64,000 nt of DNA. It comes from Vombatus ursinus. Its lineage: Eukaryota; Chordata; Mammalia; Diprotodontia; Vombatidae. Location of the stretch: contig NW_020940358.1 of assembly GCF_900497805.2 (NCBI RefSeq), positions 29,917,665-29,981,664 of the forward strand, given 5' to 3'. Both the position numbers and the translations under genes were made by a program. This document shows, piece by piece, positions 56,762 to 64,000 of the stretch. A model generated the notes under the pieces. It saw only the letters and a list, made by a program, of their open reading frames with translations. It made no database searches and was not told the DNA's origin. The number at the start of each line of letters is the position of its first letter. Positions within the stretch are counted from its first letter, which is position 1.

Positions 56762-57925
56762 ACCAGGGATTTTTTTGGTGTTCTGACCCCTTTAACAGTC
56801 TGGGGAAGTGTACAGACACTTTTTTTTTATTAATTTGTTTTGATTTATCAATAATCATTTCCATATGCTTTTGAGTTTAAAATTTTTCTCCCCCTTCCTC
56901 CCCACCACCCTCCCCAAGACGGCACACAGTCTGATGTAGGCTATACATTTACATTCCTATTAAACATATTTTCACATTAGTGATGTTGTAAGTAAAGATT
57001 AGAACCAATAGGAAGAACCATCAGAAAGAGGAAACAATACTCAACAGAAGAGAAAGAAAATAGTAATTCAACTTCCATAGTTCTTTCTTCGGATGTGGAT
57101 AGCATTTTCCATCACGAGACTTCTGGAGATGTCTTAGATCCTTGTATTGCTGGGAAGAGTGATAAACTATTAGTCATCACACAGTATGGCTGTTACTGTG
57201 TAATGTTCTCTTGGTTCTGCTCACTTCACTCAGCATCAGACCATACAAGTCTTTCCAGGTTTTTCTGAAGTTAGCCTGTTCATCATTTCTTATAGCACAA
57301 TAGTATTCCATTACAACTTGCTCAGTCATTCCCCAGTTGATGGGCATCCTCTCAATTTCCAATTCTTTGCCACCACAAAAAGAGCTGCTATGAATATTTT
57401 TGTACATGTGGGTCCTTTTCCCTTTTGTATGATCTCTTTGGGATATAGCCCTAGAAGTGCTATTGCTGGGTCAAAGGGTATGCACATTTTGATAGCCTTT
57501 TGGGCATAGTTCCAAATTGCTCTCCCCAAAATGGTTGGATCATTTCACAACTCCACCAGCAATGCATTAGTGTTTCAATTTTCCCACATCTTCTCCAACA
57601 TTTGTCATTTTCCTGTTTTGTCATGTTGGCCAGTCTGATAGGTGTGATGTGGTACCTTAGAGTTGTTTTGATTTGCATTTTTCTAATCAATAGTGATTTA
57701 GAGCATTTTTTCATATGACTATAGATGACTTTAATTTCTTCATCTGAGAACTGTCTATTCATATCCTTTGACCATTTATCAATTGGGGACAGACCCTTTT
57801 CAAATTAATGTTTTAGCATGTATAAAATAAAACACAAAGAATTATAAAAGAAAACAATTATGTTGATATAATTATCAAAATATTTTTTAAAAGTTCACAG
57901 ACCCTAGGCTTAGAGCCTCTGGTTT
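56762..57925. mobile_element. hAT MITE split by an L1 3' end
   Basis: Left part 56762-56817 ('ctgacccctttaacagtctg') and right part 57795-57925 ('tgtataaaataaaacacaaa', 'caattatgttgatataatta', 'agttcacagaccctaggctt') join into one element of the 20.3 kb family. The L1 (56820-57788) lies between. Confidence 0.85.
56820..57788 (-). mobile_element. L1 LINE 3' end inserted in a hAT MITE
   Basis: Poly-T at left; 'tacattcctattaaacatat', 'tcttggttctgctcacttca', 'cccagttgatgggcatcctc' and 'ggccagtctgataggtgtga'. Direct repeat ACAGAC plus a following CTTTT at about 56812 and 57789 is its target duplication. On the - strand, 57326-57529 keeps 'CIPFDPAIALLGLYPKE'. Confidence 0.93.
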
Positions 57926-58315
57926 AGATGATAGAATACTTAAGAGTTAAAAGGGATTTTAGGCTTAGGAGCAAGATAAAATCTCAGCTCAACCAAGAAG
58001 GGAATGATCTTCCTTGAGAAGTTTGCCCTTAGCAATTGCTGAGGATATATGCACTAGGAATCAAGGGATATGTTGGGGGTGGGGGTGGGGCCCTTGTTTC
58101 CCTGCATGTTTGTGGCTCCAGGAAATTCTGCCATTTAAAGTTCATGCCTAGACGCTGGCCCAGTCTCTCTCCTCTGCTTCTCTTCTCTCTTTCACATATG
58201 CATGTCCATAGCATCCCACATCTCTCAGACAATCAGGAGTCCTGTTTTTCTACACATATATGTTCCAGAGTAGGCTTTCGGGGAATTGCCCATGCCTACT
58301 TGGGCAGAGCAATCT
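57926..58315. other. No gene seen
   Basis: Unclassified. Contains a short G-rich stretch near 58074-58090. Confidence 0.4.
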
Positions 58316-58590
58316 TTGTTGTTGTTTGTTCAGTCATTTCAATGATGTTTGACTGTACACAACCCCATTTGGTGTTTTCTGGGCAAAGAGACTGGAGTGG
58401 CTTGCCATTTACTTCTCCAGATCATTTTACAGCTGAGTAAATGGAGGGAAACAGGTTTAAGTTCTGGAGTAAGTTAAGTTGAGATGCCCAGGATCACACA
58501 GCTAGCTAAGTATCTGAGGGCAGATTTGAACTCAGGTCTTCCTGACTCCAGGCCTGGTTCTCTATCCACTGCAACACCTCGCTACTCCCA
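58316..58590 (-). repeat. MAR1-type SINE, antisense
   Basis: (GTT)n-like tail at left, then 'gttcagtcatttcaatgatg', 'ggcttgccatttacttctcc', 'gatcacacagctagctaagt' and the head near 58580. Confidence 0.88.
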
Positions 58591-59278
58591 GGCATCGCAG
58601 AGCAAAGATAAAGTCTCCACCTCCTCTTTTCCTCCATTCTACTCCCCTCAAATCTTCCCCAACCTGCTTGTTATTTCCAAAAATTCCTTTAATTATACAC
58701 TTAATTTTTATTCCATAATTAGATGTAAAAGAAGTGAAAATACTAACACTCAGTGTGTTAGCACATTAGTGTGAATCAGTTTGTCTAAGTGTAAATGGTA
58801 TTTAAATTCTCTCCTATCTTGATAAAGGGAAGAGGTAAGAAAGCTTGAATAAACTGGATACTTAAGGTGGGGGTAAAAGGAAAAAGGAGCAGAAAGACGA
58901 AATACATGTGGTCTTAGCTGCCAGATGGTAGTGTTTGCCAGCCCTTGTGTGCAGCTAGATATAAGCCTTGGGCGATGGCTCTTACTTCTGTCTTGTGTGA
59001 GCTGGATAATGGGCCACTCAGCTGCCTTGTGACATTCCTTCTGTTGTCTTCTATACTTGCTTTTTTTTTTAAAGGATGTATAAGTAACTAAAAATACTTA
59101 GATTATTTTTAAGTACTTAAAAATATTTTTAAGTAAAAATACGTATTTTAAAAAACTTTTGAGTCATACTGAATCATATACTCAGGGCTAGTGTGATGGA
59201 AATCTTTCATTTTCCTTTTATTGAATTTTATTATGCCATTCCTCTTGGAACATTTTGGTTAAGTAAAGCCTGTTTTCT
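58591..59278. other. No gene seen
   Basis: AT-rich sequence with self-similar 'aagtacttaaaaatattttt' near 59090-59145. Confidence 0.4.
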
Positions 59279-61912
59279 GTTAATATTAACCTCACATGGA
59301 TAAAAACAAAATAAGAAATCAGAACAAAACAAAAACTGACTCATGGAATACTAGTATTAAGGGAAGACTTTTGATATTCCTGAGATAAGAAACCAAATGA
59401 GAGGAAGAAGGGAACAGAGTATCTTTAAAATCCTCCCAAAAGATTTTAATTGTGGAAGAATTTCCTTGACCATGCTTTTGGTTATTTATGTAACATGTAA
59501 ATCTTCCCTTCTCAATTAGCCCATCTGACTTCTTTAAAATGTAGGCTTGTGGTTTTGTAAAGGTAGTATTTTGCAGACTCAATGTGTAAATCTGTGATTT
59601 AATCTGTCTACCAATTTCTTTTAACTTGGTTTGTTCAATCTTAAGTGAAGGAAGTGTGAGATAATGAATCTGTTTAACTAGGCCTGTGTGACCTTTATGG
59701 CCAATGAGGCCTTAAAGATGGTCAATTCAATAAACTATGTGCCAGGCACTGTGCTAAGTGCTAGGGATACAAAAAAAGGAAAAAGATAGTCCCTGCCCTC
59801 AAGGAGCTTACAAGAGAATTGGAGAAACAACATGTAAACAAATGTATAAAAAGTAAATTATATACCAAATAAAGAGGAAATAATTAAAAGAGAGAAGGCA
59901 CAGAAATGAAGAAAGGTTAGGGAAGGCTTCCTGGAGAAGGTAGGATTTTAATTGGGACTTAACGAAGTTAGAGAGGTCAGTGACTACAGGCCCAGAGGAG
60001 GGAGAACATTCCAGGCACGGCGAACAACCAAAGAAAATGTCCAAAGCTGAGAGATGGAGTGTCTTGTTGTAGAAGAGCCAGGAGCCCAGTGTCACTGCAT
60101 TGAAGAGGATGTGTTGGGCAGTAAGGTAGAAGAAAACTGGAAAGGTAGGAGGGGGCTAGGTTATGAAGGGCTTTGAATGCCAAACAGAGCATTTTGTATT
60201 TGATTCCAGAGATAATAGGAAACCACTGGAGTTTATTGAGTGGGGAGGCAGCAGTGACATAATCAGACTTGAATTTTAGGAAAATCATTTTAGTAGCTGA
60301 ATGGAGAATGGATTGGAGTGGGTAGAGACTTGTTATGTATTAAAAGAAATATTTCTCCATCTCTCTGGTATAATTTTCTCTATAAAGTCTTGTCATAAAC
60401 TCCAATCTTGGTTCGGGGTTGTTTTCTGATTCTTGAACCTGTGCTTAAGCATAATAAAACCTAGGTTTTTGCCTTTATAATTTCTGCATTGTGATAGATT
60501 TGTTTGGCAGCAATAACATATTACATGAACTCAAAGACATGATTCTCCCATAATAAATTTGGCAAACCACAAAGGCACGGGCAGCAAGGTTGAAAAGACT
60601 GGGACTTCTGCTTCTGAAGCCCTCCTGTGCACACAGGGTCATATTTATTTTGGAGACTTTGAAAAGGAAGACTCAGGCAAGCCACAAGGACTGCTTTTCT
60701 GCTAGTATAAAAATTGCAGAGTGAGATGATTCTATCTTCTATGTGTGTTTGATATTTTTTTTTATCTCTTGCATTTGAATAGTTTGTCCTAAAATTGAAT
60801 TATAATGTAGTCTCTTTAAAGTAGGATATGTTCTCCCATTAGGATAATTGTGATGTTTGATCCTCTATATAGGTAGATCAGACATTAATGTAAAATACAC
60901 TCAATTTTTTACATTAAGGAGATGTGTTTAGAAACTACATGAATAAAAATTGAAAGTGTAATTGCTTCAAAATTACTCTATATTGGTCTCTGAATGCATG
61001 TACTATAGAATGCCAAATTGATAGATAGATGTATGTATTTTTCTATGTAAGATGATTCAGAAATGCGTTCAACTGAATTGATGTTGTTTGACCGGCAATA
61101 AGTTTTGTTTTATTTTAAAATCTATAATATTATTTATGTTATTGTTAGGCTTTAAAATTTTCTTGTGTTTTTTTTTTTGGAAATTATTGTGTATGAAATG
61201 CTGTGAATTTGAAAACAAAATGATACCTAGAGAGTGATATAATTGTATCCTTTTGTTATGAGAATATTAACCTCATCTGGCTAAAACTTGACCCATGTAA
61301 TAATAATACTAAAGGAATACTTTTCAATATCCTTTATGTAAGAAGCCAAAGGGGAGTTTGAGCTTCCCAAAGTGATTTAGTTATTTGTGGAAAGGTTCAC
61401 CTAGCTAACTGTTTGTGGAAAGAATTCCCTAGCTAACTATTTATGGAAGAATTTCCCTGATTCCAGGCTTTTAGTTGTGTATGTGACATGTATATAAATT
61501 CCTTCTCCCCAAATAGCCTGTTGAGATATCTTTAAAATGTAATCATGTAGTTAGGATTTCGCAAACTCAGTGTTTAAATTTGTAACTTAGTCAGCTTACT
61601 AATTTGTTCTAACTTTGTTCAGCCTTAATGACATTGAAGTAAGTGTGGGATTGTGAATTTGTCTTTTTTAACTTTTATAGCCTAAATGAATATACAGGAT
61701 TGCAGTATGTAAAATAATTTATTTCTCTGTCTGATATAATTTCCTCTGTAAAAGCTTGTCAGAAACTCCACTCGTGGTTCAGGGTTAATTTTCTACCTCT
61801 GAACCTATGCTTAAACATCATAAAACCTAGGTTTTTATCTCTACAATTTCTGCGTTGTGGTAGATTTATTCAGCAGCAGTAACGTACCACCTGAACTCAA
61901 AGAGAAGATATT
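59279..61912 (+). mobile_element. Candidate ERV fossil: two related LTR-like blocks around a short middle
   Basis: Block A (59279-60550, with a later L2 inside) and block B (61262-61912) share one order of landmarks. These are 'aatattaacctca', 'gaagaatttcc', 'ctttaaaatgta', 'ttgtgtaaatt'-like sequence, 'tataatttnctctgtaaa', the polyadenylation-type 'ATAAAACCTAGGTTTTT', and an end near 'tctcccataa'. Both lie on the + strand. The roughly 0.7-kb middle is too short for viral genes and has no recognised gene. The divergence of A from B suggests great age or two separate insertions. Non-coding and broken. Confidence 0.55.
59725..60335 (-). mobile_element. L2 LINE 3' half, antisense, inside LTR-like block A
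   Basis: 'atgtgccaggcactgtgcta', 'ctgccctcaaggagcttaca', 'tccaggcacggcgaacaacc', 'tatgaagggctttgaatgcc' and 'accactggagtttattgagt'. On the - strand, 59977-60288 keeps 'LAFKALHNLAPSYLSSFLLP', the L2 thumb block. Confidence 0.93.
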
Positions 61913-62179
61913 TCTCCCATAACTTAGAAAATTAATTCCTTTTCTAATCTGGACACTATTCAATTGTGAATTAAGCTGTTAGAAAATGTGTTCACAATGT
62001 TTAAAAACTGTTGAATATTTAATTGGGTATATTTTGCTTTAAAATGAATAATAATAACTTGCTGCTTGGGAAAAGTACAATAGATCTTTTGTAAATTCTC
62101 CTTATCTGTGAAGTTCTTTGGGGACTTTCTTGGGATCTTCTATTTGGGCAAGGTCTTAAATCTTATCAGCCTTGCTGAT

Positions 62180-62690
62180 AGCATGGTTTTTTTTAAAATA
62201 GTATTTTATTTTTTCCAATTACCCGTAAAGACAATTTCTAATGTTCATTTTTTTTTTAATTTTGAGTTCCACATTTTCTCCTTTCCTCTCTCACCTCCCC
62301 CTTTCCTAATATGGTAAGCAATTTGATAAAGGTTATATATGTGCAGTCATGTAAAACATACTTCCATATTAGTCATGTTGTGAAAAAAAGAAAAAGACCA
62401 AAAGAAAAAAAAAAAACAAAAAAAAAGAGTAAAAATAGTATGATTTACATCCAAACTCCATCAGTTTTTTCTCTGGATGTGGATAGCACTTTTCATCGTG
62501 AGTCTTTTGGAATTGTCTTGGATCATTGTGTTGTTGAGAAGAGCTAAGTCATTCATAGTCAATCATAGTACAATATTGCTGTTACTGTGTACAATGTTCT
62601 GCTCGCTTCACTTTCTATCAGTTGATGTAAGCTTTTCCAGGTTTTTCTGAAATCCTCCTGCCTGTCATTTCTTATTTTCCAATAGCATGT
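62180..62690 (-). mobile_element. L1 LINE 3' end, antisense
   Basis: 'tattttttccaattacccgt', 'atatgtgcagtcatgtaaaa', 'ctctggatgtggatagcact' and 'ggttttctgaaatcc'-like sequence. Same subfamily as 51.6 kb. Its frames are chance. Confidence 0.88.
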
Positions 62691-63160
62691 TGTGAAATTC
62701 TAAAGTACTGAAGTGGTGTAATAAGAAACTAGGAAGTCTCACAGCTTAAGTGAGGGGGCCTACAAGTTTGTTTTATAAGAAATGACTTTTATCTGCTAGA
62801 TTATTTGGTCACTAATTATGAAAATTATAGAATTGCACCTGGAATAGTATGTATTGAAGTTATACTGTTAAGCCAATTTAGTCTCAACAGACCTCAGATT
62901 TAAAGATTTCATATTTGCCTTAAGGGTTAATATGCAATTCCTTAAGATATGGGTATCTGTCAGCATGGTTACAGTGGTAAACATTTTTCTGGGTTTTCAT
63001 TGAACTATTACATATTCATTGTATGTGTATAATTGCAGAATATGGCTGTTTTCTTAATTTCCTGTTTTGAAGTCTCTATCTGATAATATTAAGAGACAAA
63101 AGGGCTCATCTTACAAGGTTAGGTCCTCTTGGATGCTTTTAAAGATTCCTCCTTCAACCT
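62691..63160. other. No gene seen
   Basis: AT-rich, unclassified. Confidence 0.4.
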
Positions 63161-63164
63161 ATTG

Positions 63165-63405
63165 TTGCTGTTGTTGAATCATATCCAAGTCTTTGGGACC
63201 CCATTGGGGGTTTTCTTGGCAAAGATACCGAAGTGGTTTGCCATTTCCTTCTCCAACTCAATTTGCAGATGAGGAAATTGAAGTAAACAGGGTTAAGTGA
63301 CTTGCCCAGGGTCACATAGCTAGTCAGTGTCTGAAGCCAGACTTGAACTCAGGAAGACTCATCTTCCTGACTTCTAGGCTCTCTATCCACTGAACTACCT
63401 ACCAG
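63165..63405 (-). repeat. MAR1-type SINE, antisense
   Basis: (GTT)n-like tail, 'tctttgggaccccattgggg', 'aagtggtttgccatttcctt', 'gcccagggtcacatagctag' and 'gactcatcttcctgacttct', ending at the tRNA-like head. Confidence 0.92.
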
Positions 63406-64000
63406 AGTCAGCCTGTAGAAAGCATACGTATTGCGTACAGGGTTCAGGTAAAGACAGAAGGAGCAAGAAATATGTAAAAATTGAAATTCTCTGAACTTTG
63501 AGGTGAATTATGGGTTCCTGATTTGATGCTCTTCTTATAGCTCTGTTGTTTATAAGGTTAGCTCCATAAGATTTGAACTGTTTTTCACCACATGAACTAG
63601 TTACTGGAAGAACCAAATTTGAGAGGTTATGTTAGGCTTTACTAAATTGTATTGATTAGAAGGTTTTAGCCACATTACCTAGGGTAATGCAGTTGACTTG
63701 AAACAGGGAAATGAATCTGCTGGAAGGAACATTTCCCTAGAACTGCTATGGGAATAGGACCTATTCCAGAATTTCCGAGGGAAAATGTTTCCCAAAATCA
63801 GATGGTGACCTGAGACAAGTAAGACTCAAGATTAAATACGTTGATTAATTGGATATTTGGAGTGGGTTACCAGGAACAAGTTGGATCAAGGAAATCTTAT
63901 GTTATTTAATGTTGATGAACATTATTATATTATTCTTGCTTTGTTGTTTCCTGTTGCTTGTGTTTGCCTGCAGAGGCAGGCATGCATGCCCAAATTCTAA
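63406..64000. other. No gene seen
   Basis: Unclassified sequence to the window end. Short frames without recognised domains. Confidence 0.4.

Overview
The window is vertebrate nuclear DNA, almost certainly from a marsupial and probably an Australian one. Three things point there: two conserved mammalian genes with mammalian intron structure; dense tRNA-type SINEs of the marsupial kind (a short L1-tailed SINE that I take to be WSINE1, and the longer MAR1/CORE-RTE kind ending in a 'tcggacacgactgaa'-like tail); and many marsupial L1 3' ends next to abundant old L2, MIR/THER and hAT remnants. Family names come from memory of consensus sequences, not from a search. My hand-counted positions can be off by one or two bases.

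Region 1 (1-6.9 kb) holds both recognisable genes. The last three coding exons of ACTR1B (centractin beta, dynactin) run on the + strand to a stop at 770. A complete four-exon COX5B (cytochrome c oxidase subunit 5B, 128 aa) runs on the - strand from 6626 to 4880, with a CpG-island promoter at its right end. The tail-to-tail pair matches my recollection of the COX5B-ACTR1B arrangement in human and mouse, and this is why the actin-related gene is called ACTR1B rather than ACTR1A.

Region 2 (6.9-40.3 kb) is intergenic and built mainly of repeats. It contains nested L1 copies, SINEs with clear target-site duplications, a diverged 7SL (SRP) RNA copy at 22.6-22.9 kb, several microsatellites, and an assembly gap of 10 N inside an (AC)n tract at 34.36 kb.

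Region 3 (40.35-41.3 kb) is the only other GC/CpG-rich block. It ends in a good splice donor on the + strand and is followed by a long pyrimidine tract. It may be the first exon and promoter of the next gene. Mouse gene order makes FAM178B a candidate, but I see no coding exon that proves it.

Region 4 (41.3-64 kb) is repeat-rich: RTE-like LINE remains at 43.3-45.1 kb, a cluster of mostly antisense L2 at 47-55.6 kb, a probable solo LTR at 52 kb, and a pair of related LTR-like blocks at 59.3-61.9 kb.

I found no clear new biological system. The most useful leads are the orphan CpG island, the 7SL copy, the paired LTR-like blocks, a shared but unclassified repeat family, and a strong minus-strand bias of L1 and WSINE1 insertions.
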